NCBI RefSeq assembly: GCF_001625305.1
Contig: NW_017802425.1
Coordinates: forward strand, 929,882-993,881
Length of the DNA: 64,000 nt
From: Branchiostoma belcheri
Lineage: Eukaryota; Chordata; Leptocardii; Amphioxiformes; Branchiostomatidae
Direction of reading: 5' to 3'
Positions 32,501 to 45,900 of the stretch are shown piece after piece. The stretch's first letter is position 1. Every line of letters begins with the position of its first letter. Under the pieces are notes generated by a model that had not been told where the DNA came from, ran no database searches, and saw only the letters and a program-made list of their open reading frames with translations. The position numbers and the translations under genes are program-made.

Positions 32501-32740
32501 GCTTGCAGACGACGCGAAGGGCACACATCTGTGACGTCACACCTGTCTGTGCGGCTCCTAAGGACTGACAGAGAACCGGCCGGACAGCTCCTGTGGGCGG
32601 GACAACTGCACATCCCCACGTGTGACGTGAAGCGGGGCAATTATCGGGCAGGCACACATCATGGCCACCTAGAGACGGACCTGGGTGGCCGAGCCAAGCG
32701 CCAGGTAATGTGTGTTTAGAGACACCGGCTCAGACCAGAG
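29575..32740. other. Divergent intergenic region between ACE2 (minus) and the IF gene (plus)
   Basis: This 3.2-kb spacer should hold both promoters. It includes a small tctgta/ctgtat hexamer array (about 30173-30198), a GC-rich patch near 30010-30070 and a directly repeated gcagacgacgcga word at about 32448 and 32504, just before the IF start. No confident gene or tRNA is seen. Confidence 0.5.
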
Positions 32741-33921
32741 ATGATCCGCGGGTACAGAGTCGAGTCCTCTCGGGGAGGGGGTAGGTACGAGGCACGGTAC
32801 GGGTCCCGGGGTGGGTCGGAGAGGGGCACACCGCCAGACACCCGTCATGAGTCTAGGTTTCGCTTCAGTGGGGAGTATGGCCAGCCTGAGCGGAGCCCTC
32901 CTGCCTACACCGATGCCAGAGGAGGGCCGAGAATCATCGACATCATCAAACAGAACGTGCAGGACAGCATGGAGGGGAAGCTTAGCCGTCCTCAGAGCGT
33001 GGCGGGGGACCTGCCGGCCAGCAGGTACGACAGAGACTTCCAGCGGAGGGGGGAGCGGGACTACAGCCTGAAGCGGAGCCCCGACCGGGAGTTCAAGGTG
33101 TTTAAGAGGGAGGCGTACGGCAGCTACCGGTCCCTACAGGCGGGCTATAGCGGCAGGCAGGATGACACGGACAGCCAGGCTTCGCTGGAAAGCTGGAAGG
33201 GGGTACGGATCGGCCCGCCTAAGAAGCCACGCGTGCCATCCACGTCGAGCGAGCGCGGGTTCGACATGAAGCGTGAGAGCTACCGGGACCGTGACACCAG
33301 CTTTGGCGGGTACAGCAGGGAGCGGCGGCCCAGCGGCGACAGCATCCAGTCCGTCACCGAGGGTATGCTGGAGCGCAGGCGGTTCGAACGAGCCCGAGGA
33401 CCCAAGTCTCCACTGGACGAGGCCTGGGATCGAGACCGAGCACAAGGGTATCGCGACAGGCGGTACAGCGAGGACCGAGGCTACCGCGACCGTGACCGAG
33501 GGACGGGGACGTACCGAGACCGAGGATACAGCGACAGTGACCGGAGAGACCTCGGTCGTGGGCTTGATCTCTCTTCTGATCGAGATCGCCCCCGGGATCG
33601 CGAAGATGATCGCGACCGGGATCGTGACCGAGATCGCGACTACAAGCGGTCCTCACGCGACCTGGCCAGGCTGGAGGAGGGAGGGGAAGAGGCTGCACGG
33701 TACATTGAGAAGATCCAGGAGCTGGAGGACCGGCAGGCGTACCTGGAGGATAAGATCCGGGCGCTGGGCGGGCGTCCCGAGCCGCTGAGCCGCGCGGAGG
33801 AGGAGCTGCAGCAGGAGGTGGAGGAGGCGCACACCGAGCTGGACGCCATTACCGTCCTCAAGGCCAAGCTCGAGACAGAGGTCAACAACCTCAGGAAGGA
33901 GGCAGAGGAACACAGACGCAG
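32741..33921 (+). CDS. IF exon 1: RD-rich head, coil 1A and start of coil 1B
   Basis: The ATG at 32741 opens a head of about 315 residues rich in Arg, Asp, Ser, Tyr and Gly, with an alternating Arg-Asp run around residues 285-305 and several YRDR/YSED units. A VRIGPPKKP motif near residue 160 recurs in the tail exon. The exon ends CGC AG|GTAAGA in phase 2 within the heptad region LKAKLETEVNNLRKEAEEHR. Confidence 0.9.
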
Positions 33922-36900
33922 GTAAGACTGACGCTGGCTTTCCTTCAGTTTCCATTCCTTCCTTTCATTCTTTCCTATCCTTCATTCATACAATCATACA
34001 GATTTATTCATACAGTCATATACACATACAACCAAACTTGACCAAGAATACCACCGATAAAACATGATCTTATGTGGTCATTATAGACAGGATTCTTATA
34101 CCCTTGTGTCAATCAATGGGAAAATCATCTAAGGCACCATCTAAAAGTGGCCACAACGGCCAGGTGGTCGTTTGTAGAGGTGGTCACTTGTGCAAGTTTG
34201 ACTGTACTTTGATTCGTTAATTCTTTGTCTGATTCATCCGTTGGCGTCGGTTCGCGTTCATTTATGACTTCCATTCATTTGTCCATACAGTTTATTTATC
34301 ATGCCAGTTCATTATTACTTATAAAGAATAGTTAGAGTTAGAACTGATAGTTGCGTAGTTGTGCAAGAATGCTGTTTTTGACACAACAACAGTGTTACAG
34401 AGGTAATCAGGTATGAAATGTTATTAAATCATGTTTGTTTTCAAACATACATTCAGTGACCTTCATCCAACCAGTCGTTCTCTCTGGCTCCTGTACATGT
34501 ATAACAGCTGTATCTCCTGGTTGTTGATTTGGCTAATGACAGATATTGCGTTTGCCTCCCATGCGTAATCTCCAAGCAGATCTTTGGTGGCAACGTTGGC
34601 AAGACAGTAACAACAGCATGTAATAGGCAAAATAGTATCCAATAGGCAAGGCAGTATCCAATTGGCTACTTAGATAATGTCTTGCCTATTTGATACTGTC
34701 TTGCCGATCGCCGATTTTGCCACGGAAAATCTGCTTAGATATGACTTTATGTGTTATATCTGTGTTAGTTATGAGTGACTAACTCCCGCTGCGCGCGCGG
34801 CCCGGTCACAACCTAGTCTCCTCCCAAGATTACTCGGAACTGTCAATGCTGAGTTTCCTCAATCCTATTTTGACCAATGTTTCTAGTACTGCTCATTTAA
34901 CCAGTAGGACTGACTGATACTTATTTTCCGCCATTTTTATCGCTCTCAGTGTAATTATCAATTAACGGAATCATCAATTATGTCATCAGCCATTTCGTCA
35001 GTTCAGCAGGATCGTTACATCATGTCATCATGGCGACAGATTCTCCCGTGTTAACTCCGAACACACTAAACAATGCTGTAAGGCTTTGTTGCCAAATGCG
35101 ATACAAATTACACAGAACGAACTATTTCTACAAATTACCAACAACTTTGCGCTTTTCTCATGCATCCAACGTGGACATCCACAAACATGTGCAAAATGAG
35201 CGCCGTCAACTTAAAATGCATAAACGCTGTCTGAAAGTGAGAGCGTTCCTGAGAAAAGTGAAAGTTTCCCGTGTTCCCTCGTGCGTGACTGTCATGGCGG
35301 ATAATTGTTGTGACAAACAGCAGACTTTAGAAACCTGCAGTTAAGAAAGTCCCGAGAAGTTTACACCTGTAGTTTTACCCAAAGCTAAACGTTTCCTCCG
35401 TTACCCCACACAGACACGGTAACACTTGTATTGTATCTGTCTTAAGTGAATCCTTCAAGACGTCTTCGTGGCTGACAGGTGGGTTAGACGTGATCTTATT
35501 GTTTACTCACAACAGCGATCCCCTTGTCTGTGATCAACAGACCGTGTGATCGACTCAGTCTCAGGCACTGTAAACGTACGCTCCGCTAACAAGGCGGGCG
35601 AATGTTGAGAATAGGCCTCCAACATGTCCACGTCAGTTCAGACATGTTCGGCCTTGTTACGTCACACGCTGTAACATGACACCACTGTCCGGGCACGAGG
35701 TGCCGCGGCGCGAGTTTCGCCGCCATCTTGTTTTTCTTACCTGGACGCATTACCGGATCGCAAAGAAAACTAAAAAATGAGACAAATAACTGTGTCAAAT
35801 AACTGTATATTTTCTATGAGTAATTCCATATCAAGAAATTTGTATAATATTTACTCATTCACAGCCATTAGAAAAAGACTGCCCATTTAATGATATTTCA
35901 CCAAGAGCAAGGAAAGAGATTGTGTAAGATAGTTCGTGTATATGGAATAGAAGGTGAAACAGACGGAATTTCTGCACCTTACCCACCTTAGCAACGTCTC
36001 CCTCTGGCTTTATCAGATGCAGATGTGAAGATAAGGTGTAATGAAACACGAGTAAGTTAATCCGAAAACCTGAAGTTGATCTTGCCTACCCAATCACAAT
36101 TGTTACGTTTAGTTGCCCCAACTTAGCTCCATCCTTCTTCATGCGCTTAGAGAAATTAATCTTTAATTTATAAGTTAGTTGTGATTAGCAACGGCAAAAC
36201 GTCAAACAGAAAAATATCTGAATGAAACGGATCACAAATATATTTTTATCAATTTGCATATTGACTATTATTTTGTGACTTTTGTGTGCAAAGATGCAAG
36301 CATAGCCGTTCTGTGTGGCGGGGTGCAGAGGTTTTTTGACCTTATCACGGATAGACTGAAGTCATCTATTATAAATGATCTGGTTACTCTGTAGCAATCT
36401 AATCTCAATATAGCGACATGATCTCTATAGATTCTATGTAGCAGATGACTTTGGCTTTCACATGTAGCAACCTGATCTCGGTGTTATAGTACTAGTGTAA
36501 CACGCTGATCTAGATGAGACAGTATAGTGACCTGATCTACATAGATTCTGCAGCTGTGTAACAAATGATCTTGGCTTTCCCATATTCTCAGCTTTCTAGT
36601 GTAAAAATTATGTAGGTGTTGCGATTGTGGAAACCAGTACTTAAAACTGTAGTGTCATAGAATGCCATTGTATCACCTAAAATATATACATTTGTGTGAG
36701 TAAATCACCAGTACATAAATAGATATTTATGCGTGGTTGTATAGATATCCTAGAAGACTTGGATAGAAAATAATTGGATTGATTATGATTATAACAGCCT
36801 CTGGCTATTCATGATCTAGAAACATGAAGCACGTTGGTAGACACGAGAGTGCCGCCATGTTGGAGTCTGTAGAACCGCCGAAAGGTACATGAGATCGCCC

Positions 36901-39900
36901 GGGGTGGGGTGGGGGGCACCGGGAGCTCAATGGTAATTACTTACGGAGTTCTGGTAATCTATAAATCCAGTTGGAAAATTAATCAATTAATACCCGTGTT
37001 AATCAACAGTGTTTGTAGATAAATGCCATATTGGTGCATCATCACGAAGATATGGTCATCATCATCATGATCATCACCACTGACATGGTATTGAACAGGT
37101 TTTGCAATCAATCATATTCAACTGGCACAAAACGTCCGAGTCTATTTCACTTATGTTGCCCATATGGTTTGCCTTTTGCCATTACATGGTTGGTTACGAA
37201 ATACACATGAAAACTAGAACACTTCAAATGTCAGCCTTCCATTGGTAGTTCTAACTGTGCAACACGAGGCAGGTAAATATCCTCAACATACTAGTAACCT
37301 GTAAAAACTATCTCCTGGGTGGGTCTTTATCTAAGCCGAAAACGAGAATTGTAAGCCTCATTAACCATGTAACTTCCTCAAACACTTAAATAAGAAAATC
37401 AGTGACAAACAAAAATACAGCGACTTTCCCAAGGTCTACAAGTTTACTTACAAGCAAACGAGTGGATAAATCAAATTATGTGTTTTGGAATCTATTATAT
37501 TGGCTATACTGTATAAACATGAAATAGGATACAGGAATCCTCCACATAAAGCGATAAATTCAATTCAACTGAAGGCGCGAATATGTTAGAAGAAACCATG
37601 GCCACATACACTCTGTGAATCGTCAATCGTCACTAGATAACATTGCGGGAAGATAAACACACGAAAAACACACTCAAGACTCTTTGTACGTAATATCTGT
37701 AGCTGATTGGGCGTCCTTGGATATATGTTTAGATGGCAACTTGTGATATAAGATATGATAAACTGAGAAATATAGTTTGTCTTTGTTCTCGTGCATGCAT
37801 TATACATTTCTTCACGTCTGTATGAATATTAATGTGCCTGAGTCGGTGAACTCCAGCCCCATAAAAGCAGAAACAGACGCTCCCGCCAAGTTCGCGTCAC
37901 AATAGACGCGGGAACACAAAGCTGACTTAATGTTCGCCCGGGGCGAAACGGCAGAAAATGAGGGTGTTATCTACCTGTCCAGGTGAGCTGTTGTCGTACC
38001 TGTGCAGGTGAGCAGGAGGTGGTGATCTCATCATATAGACATGTCTGGATTACTACTGACGCTACACAACATGGCAGGCTCTGTGCATGGGAAAACTTGT
38101 GTTCCCACTCGTGAGAACTTTGCCGCTCGAAGTCCGTACAGGGTACAATATATGGCAAAAACTATTAAATAACAATACTACAAGCCGACTTATCTATCAT
38201 ATACTTATGTCTACAAAATATTATCGGCGACATACGCCAACGTTTCCACATACAAGATTATGTATAGCTACTTTCTAGTGAATCTACCAAAAGACTTGTA
38301 GACTCGAAGGCTTATAGGTTCGAACATTTAGAATCTTAGACCCACTGATCATGACTGGAATTGTCTCCTTGAACTGCTATAACTTATAAGCCTAATTGTA
38401 CCCGTATTTTTCGAGACTTGTTTATGAAAACTTCATCTGCAAAGTTTTCCCTGTCGTTGGGGGGGGGGGGTCCAAACTGTTCCTGTTACGTCGTAAGATC
38501 TGTTGACATCTTTTAAGGACCAAAATAGCACTACGACAGCCCACTACGTGTAACCGCTGTGGTACTAACGTGTGGTACACTATGTTTCATTTCCGTACAG
38601 ATAAGGTTTAATAGATACTCCGCGTGTCCCTCCCTATTAGCCAGTCCTCTCATGACTGTATATTGTGTGCACGGGTCTTGTGGTGGTGGATCATACAGCC
38701 TCCTCAGCAGGCTAGCACAACTAACTGGGACTTCTTTGTGACAGTTTTTATAATGTTTTCTTTTCTTATGGCTTATCACTTCTATTTGTACTTGAGGTTT
38801 TGTCCCTAGCCAGGGTAGAATCCGGCTACAAATAGAACTGATATTCCATAGGAAAAGGCGCATTATGATAGGCTCACTCGTAGAGCCTGCTGACGAGGCT
38901 ATAGGTTTCCCATGAGCGACTGCGCGCATCCTGGCCCCGCCCACCAGAAGACGGATGGTCCGGCCAGCCGGGGAATAAAGACTCCCCACTTTCACCTGCA
39001 TTAAATCATCATGGCGGACCGAACCCGCCGATTATAGCCAGGGGTCAACTCCGATCGAGCGCGGAGAAAACCTGCGGGCGTTTTTCCCAGCCTGGCTGGT
39101 TGCGCGGCGTGTCAGGACTCGGCAGCGGGCGGGCGGCAGGGGGAGTCAGTCCGGGGAAAGTTTGTGTCCCACCGGCGGGACCAGACCAGGTGTGCGGCAC
39201 GGCGACGCGTTACCTGCCGGCGGAGGCGCGCGTGATGCGGTGCTGACGTCCCTGTTGTCATAACTGTAACGATACGTACTGAAACATGACGTCCCAGAAA
39301 ACACCCAACATTGTCATTACGTCTTTCATCAGGGTGGACGGGGAGAGGCAGGCCCGGTATGCTGCAGAGGAGACCTTCAGGAAAGTCCAGGCGGTAAGTA
39401 CAGACCTCCATCTCTAACGTTACCACACGACTGTACGGGGTTATGTAGGTCTGGGGGGAGGTGTGTAGTTCCCGCCAGAGGACGGCGTGGGCAGGCTCCA
39501 AGCAGATCTCGTTGGAAAAGTTGTACCCAGCCGGCAAGACAGCCGATAGGCAAGACACTATTATGACGGCTGTCAGAAAACAGTTTATAGAACTAGAAGG
39601 TTATAATGTTCTCAGTTAACCTCTGCTTTGAGAGCAGGCGTGGGGCCCGCATGGGAAAATGAGTCATGGCCAGAGGCAGAAGTCATTCTGTGTGTGTTTG
39701 TGACAACAGGGCTGACTTAAAAAGCTGCCTCTGGCGTCCGGATTATAGATGGAAACCCCTGACCCGACAATTGTTCCCCACGCGGCCTCTTTACAAACCT
39801 CAAAGCGACATCCCTACATCAACCCGCGAACTGTGGCAGTAAATGTGGAAGAACCTCCACCCATAAGGAACTGTAAGAAGGATTGTGATTTGGTGCAGGG

Positions 39901-42900
39901 ACACTTGTAGGATGAGACGACCCCTTATCTTCTTCTGCCATTGTTCTCTCGGAACAATACGTGCCCTACATTCATCTGGGGAGGTTACGGAAGCAACAAC
40001 CGGCACTTAAAAACCTCTTCTGCGAATTGTGACCACGCGAGGAAAGTTGTTGCGACCGTGTTTGTTGCAAAACTGTGTGTAGCGAAGCGTACCGTCATTG
40101 TTCGGTTGACTTTGTGTCAGCAGACAATCGGGTTACCCAGTGGGTTAGAAGTAACAACTCATTATGCGCATCTCCGTGGACTGAGAAAACACAACCGTTA
40201 AAACGACGTTCCTCGGCGTGTCTTGGAGACAACAGCGGCGTCTTAGCTACCCGCACTAAAGATTTTTCTAAGAAGAGAAGAATACAATGAGTCTTGAGCA
40301 GTTGTCCGCCCAACCATGTAAGGAGTGGGTGTGTGGTAGTTCTGACATTATGTTCTTATCCTGTGACTGATTATCAAAGAAAACAGATGTGACGATGTCG
40401 CATTGTCCTGACAGTGTTTCATGGGGAAACGTAGTAGGAATCGCGTTAGTCAATGTTAAAGAAATGCCAACCGAATGGTCAAGGAAAGTATACATGCTGT
40501 AATTTGTTGTAATCAAACCACTGATAGAATAATCCTTGTAGTGAAGTAAATAACCGTGGATCAATCAGAGAATTTCATTGAAGACTGGCTAATTTTCTGT
40601 CATTTGTCACACAAATAGGTCACACAAATCAAACTTTAGTCGCTGTACGGTCGCTCAGCGATTGCCGTCTAGTGGACAGGCGACCTTCCGTCGGTTCGCC
40701 CTCCCCCTCGGTTCTTCACAGATGAGTTGAACGGTTCTAACCAGTTCTAACCAGTGACCTGTAAGTCGCGCACCAACTAACATCCGACTCCGTTTGTCCA
40801 AACCAACCGGACTGAACCATCCCAAGCGCTGCTGATTATTGCCATTAGTGTAAAATAACCATAAAATGTCCTTCAGTTTTCCTCTTCGTACATTTTCCAC
40901 GGGTCAGTTGCTTTAACGGGTTTACAGAAAACTTTCTAAATAAAACAAGACGAAGGGGTATATTTTCTCGTGAACTTCGGTTAGTAGGCATGATGTAAGG
41001 CTGATATTCAAAGCGGACTTATATAGATTGTGCTATAGATTCGACTCTAGATCTGAAAAAATGTGCACAGAATTTCTTCAGCTAAAAACGTAAATATTCA
41101 AGAGAAATTCAGTTTGCTTGAGGTGGCAATCATAAAAAGAGAGAGTAGAGAATTTCAACATCACACTCCAACTTCAAAGATAAAATGAGATCCCCTCCGT
41201 ACAGACCAGAAATAGACAATTGAACGCCACTATCGCGTGCGAACATGTGCCCGTCCCTACTATTAACAACAGACTGAGGACAGTACCTGCGTCATGGAGA
41301 TGATTACGTTAGAAAACGGTTAGTAATTCCGTGGTGGGTTTGGTTCTAATGACTCGGGATGCACATGTGTGTCCTAAACATTGCAATTGGTCTACTTCGA
41401 ATGACTTTTGATGTTTGTGACATCGTGTAAAAGTTTTTAATATATACGCTTTATCACACAGCAAACAACAAGCATACTACGAGTTTAATCTATAGCTACA
41501 TTACAAAGGATATAGTATGTGTGTATGGGATAGGAATCATTGTACAACTCATACATATTGTGTCGGCAAACTGTTCAAAATTATAATATAGCTCTGAACA
41601 GTCAGGGGCAATGGAACCTTGAAACCCGCCCACTGGTTCCAACAGGTTTCTCTGAAGTCTGGCAGAAAATATCAAGTTTGAGATCAGAGTACTTTGTACT
41701 GAACACCATTAATATCTAAGTGATGTCAACGCAACCTAACCCGTCGTGTGGCCGGCCAAATATTCCCCCGGATTAGTTATAGATAACGTTTGGTGCTGCT
41801 GCCAACAGACACATGATTCCCATGCGTTTCTGATGAAATAGGTGAACCAGGTGTCAAACCTAATTATCTTATTATTTCTTAGTAGCTGTGCCAAACTTTT
41901 GTTTGTCGATAGTCACATTTTTCCGAATAGATTATGTCTTATCCTATTGCCCCCCCCCCAAAAAAAACTCGTAAAATTTAACGACAATAGTTAAGAAATG
42001 TGAAAAAATATGAAGGGGAACAGCGTAAGAAGTGGGCGTAGAAGTATGCAATGGGTGTGGGGGAACAATTTGGAAAAATAAGGTACTACGGATGTGGTTA
42101 AAGGTAGGAAACATGACACACTGACCAGTGCATAGGAAGGGGGCGTGCCACACGTTGTAACTGTTGACGACAAAATAAGATGCAAGAGCACTGAAAATTC
42201 TCCCCATGCAAATCATCATTTCGTAGTCTTACAAACATTGTCTTGAACATGTTCTCTGTATGAATGATTACGTGCGTCTACCTGGCATAGAAGTTATGGT
42301 ATAATCAGACCTTCCTGGTTCACAATTATGTAATTTTTATCTTGTCCAAAACATGGAAAATACTCAGTACACAGTTCCTTTCGGCGCCTTTCAACTAACT
42401 CCCTAACTAACAGGAATTGCTGTTAGAAGTAAAAGCCTGACTAATAGATTCTCCTACATGAGGTGTGACTTTTGTCGGCCTAAACCACTTAGAAGTCAGT
42501 GTTCTCTGTATTTTCCTCAGCGTGACTATAATTGTCGTCTGTCATTTCGCGCGGGAAAACTGCCTGTCAGATAACCTGCCCCTGGGCGTAACGGAAGGCC
42601 TGGGACAGTCCGCCATTGTTAGAAACAATCATCAAATGAATTGCTACATTGTAACAAATATGCATTAACATACTGAAATGTGGTTAATTAATCCCCCTTT
42701 ATCTGTCGTTAATTGTCAAGAGGAATACAGATATCGAAGATAAGTTCTCGTTGTGAATTCATGCATAAGAAATCGCGTTTTCATGTCTGGATCTGTAAAC
42801 TGTTTGACCCGTACAGACGTCAGTAGAGACCCGACTCAGAACCTGTTTTTCCAGAACGTGGTGCACTTTGACCCCCAGTGCGTCTGTTCATATTACTGTC

Positions 42901-45900
42901 ACATGACAGCATGCCCATCCCACTGCAAACCCCTGGACGTATCCTTGACCTCTCCTTTCCTTTCTTTTGTATTCATCCCTGGCCTCAAATGCCTTGTGTT
43001 GACTTTCATGACAAATCAACTATTTTGTCTCTCACTCCTCTTTCACAGTAACGCAGTTTTTCTTTGAATTTCCACAGAACATTTACATTTTTTATCCCCA
43101 CATCTGCGTCAAAAACCTTCCTGTCCCCTCCGAGTTTCACAGAGAACAAACCTGACGAGAAAACACCATTGTCGTCTGCACGTTTTGTTGCCATGGGGAC
43201 AGTGTTCTAAAGAAAAGCCTCTCGGCGGTGAGGAGAACAAAATGGCGGTAAACAGACCGCAAGGTCACATTAATATGCAGGTCCTTTTGCGATAAATGCT
43301 TCCATGCATCTGACGAACGTGTGCTTGTTGAGATTATACAGGACTAACGTTAGGGAAATGTCAAATAAAAGCTACCAAAGCCACCATTAAACATTTTCTG
43401 AAACTTTTGAATCTCTAATCCACGTCAGTGACAAGAGTAACAAAAGCTGCTTAAACGAGGATGCTACATAGTTATAATAGCTTATACGGATTATCGGTCT
43501 CAACAGAATATGGGCATCATAAACATAACACAACTGAGGTGAAAGAATTGTGTAATCGTGACTTACAAGTACATGAAATGTGTATTCTCGTCATTTCAAC
43601 AGGCACAAGAAAGGGCATGAACGACTCGACTATTCCTCGTGTCGAGTCGATAATTCCATATTCTACTCACATCTCAGCCGGCCAGGTGGCTGAATAGGCA
43701 GGATATCTGCCGCCCCACCCGTAAACATGTCAGTCCTTTTCCCGAGAACTCGGCTAGTTCGCCTCCCCCGCACCGTCACGGTACCGTCCGTACATGTCAG
43801 GAGACGCCCTTGTTTAATATCACCACAAAACTTGCCAAGTATGAGTCAGGCAGATAGTATCAGCTTTCTGTCAACAATGGTAACCTTTCTGGAGTTCTAG
43901 CAACGGGGCAACAACAGTGACATGCCAACCGTGTCAACACGAGGAAAGTGTCAAATGATCTCAAATGTCTTAGACAGCTACTGTATCAAAATCGTGTAAA
44001 ATTTCTACGACAACTTCACTTTAAGTTACTACACAACTGATTTATTGCAAGTACGTAATTTGTTCATTGTAACAGTTACCAGAAAATTAAGCTGTGGCAA
44101 CACTAAGAAAGTCTCACATCATCGGTTGTACTAAACAATGGCCTTGGTATCGATGAGTGGCATCCCTGGTTGTTTTAATGCATTATATTAGTATAGTAAG
44201 ACTTCATATCCTAAATAAAGTGGGGTCGACATCCTCACCATGCATAATCACATGAGCCACCCAATGGCGAAAATACAAAGTACAGAAACGTTCCAGTCCG
44301 TGCCTGAGGGCTGTTGACATGTACACACGGCCTTGATGGTTAATGGAGCAATTTTAAGGCTATCAACATGATGATCCTCGTAAGGTATTCTGGGCACCCC
44401 TGGCAGGGGGGTTTTATTGGTACACAAACGGCATTGTAGATTGTAGACGGAACATACATTGGACTCAGACAAAAAAGAGAAATCAAGAAACTCAACCATT
44501 GTACATTGTAATAGTTACATGGCTGCCTCGTACGCCTTCAGAATGCTGATCAACTATTGGTCTTTGAACTTTACTTGCAAACGCAAGCCCCAAGGCTAAT
44601 GGCAGGGGAACTATGACGCAAAAAAGGTATATATGACTAGTCTATACTAGTCTACCTAATGTTGTTTCCATGTCGTAATACATTACAGGGGGTGTCTTCT
44701 TTTTGGAGACAACGGCTAATTCATAGTCCCATGTTTTACTACCATCCTTCGGTCGTGGCCCTACCAAGAAGCTTCTGAATTAAGTACAACCTAGTGATCA
44801 GGTTTTATTACCCGTTTACGAATCCTCTGTTGTTTCCTCCCATTTCAGGAGTATAACGAACTTCGCGGCATCATCGATGACATCAACGGGCAGATCGACG
44901 CCTCCAGGGAGCGGCTCCGGCTCATCAAGTACGAGCACAATGAGGTGAGGATCTGGTCATCTCCGGAGTTTTATTGTGTTCGTAGGTATTTTGAAAGCCT
45001 CTGTCGGACTTCAGAAGCGGCTGGAAAGATTAGAAATTGAGAAATTGGCTAACTTTTCCGCTTCTGAAGTCTGGTAGAGGCTAGTGATAGTATTTTAATG
45101 CGGTAGAGCTGTAGGAGGGATGGGAAATTTGGTTACCATAAGTCGGAATCTTGCTCGTTTCTAAGTAAAATGGTCTTTTGGAATTATGACTGAATTTTTT
45201 ACGACAGAGACACTGATTTGCAAGCCAATACATGCTACACCGGTCTGACAGGGGGCGATGGTGTTCAGGGAATTGCATAACTAACACCATGTGGGGATTG
45301 GACACAATTTAAACAGATTACACGCAAATAAAGTCTTAATCGACGAAGGCAATCGACCAAACGCATGTACAGCCTTGCTACTTCAGCACCAACCACGAAA
45401 CTGTGCAGGTCGCGCACGAGTATCAGGAGGGGGGCTAGGTGAGAGTCTGTCTCTTGATGTGGATTGAGGTGGTGGCTCTGCCGTAGTAGTACCGATAACC
45501 TTTGTTGGGAAGGGGTGGGGGTGAATTTAATCGTACCTGAATTTTCTTTCATTGTTGCAATTCAGTCCTTATTAGACTTTGTTGGTAATCCCTTCCGTGT
45601 GATGAAAATCTATAGCTACCGTAATCTTCAGCGCACAGCTTCTAGGCTAAGGATTCAATCGCTTCTCTATTTCCCGTCGTTATTCGAGACGTTGTCTGTA
45701 GTCAGGCTAGCTTTATTTGAAGACCAAAATATACCGGTCAGACCGGAATCGATTGCGTCGATGCCATGGGAACCATGTAGTGTATAAATCTTCATTGACA
45801 CAAAAATGATGAAAGACATGCATAGCCCTGCTCCTTTTACACCCGCATTTGCTGATACATGTAATACTTAATAGACAGAAATCGTCGATATCACCCATCC

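Larger units (their letters stand above)
33922..39332 (+). other. IF intron 1
   Basis: This 5.4-kb intron carries a fold-back MITE (34565-34741) and a degenerate direct repeat around 36400-36600 (tagattctatgtagcagatga with related copies). A GC-rich, CpG-dense stretch at about 38890-39250 lies just upstream of exon 2 and could be an internal promoter. Confidence 0.55.

Noticed and set aside
38531-39558. Minus-strand frames of about 150 residues near IF exon 2
   Set aside because: They lie in a GC-rich region with few stops, show no domain, and overlap a real plus-strand exon.
43675-43720. A-box-like word ggccaggtggctgaatagg, possible SINE head
   Set aside because: No B box or repeated body was seen nearby and there is no second copy in the window.
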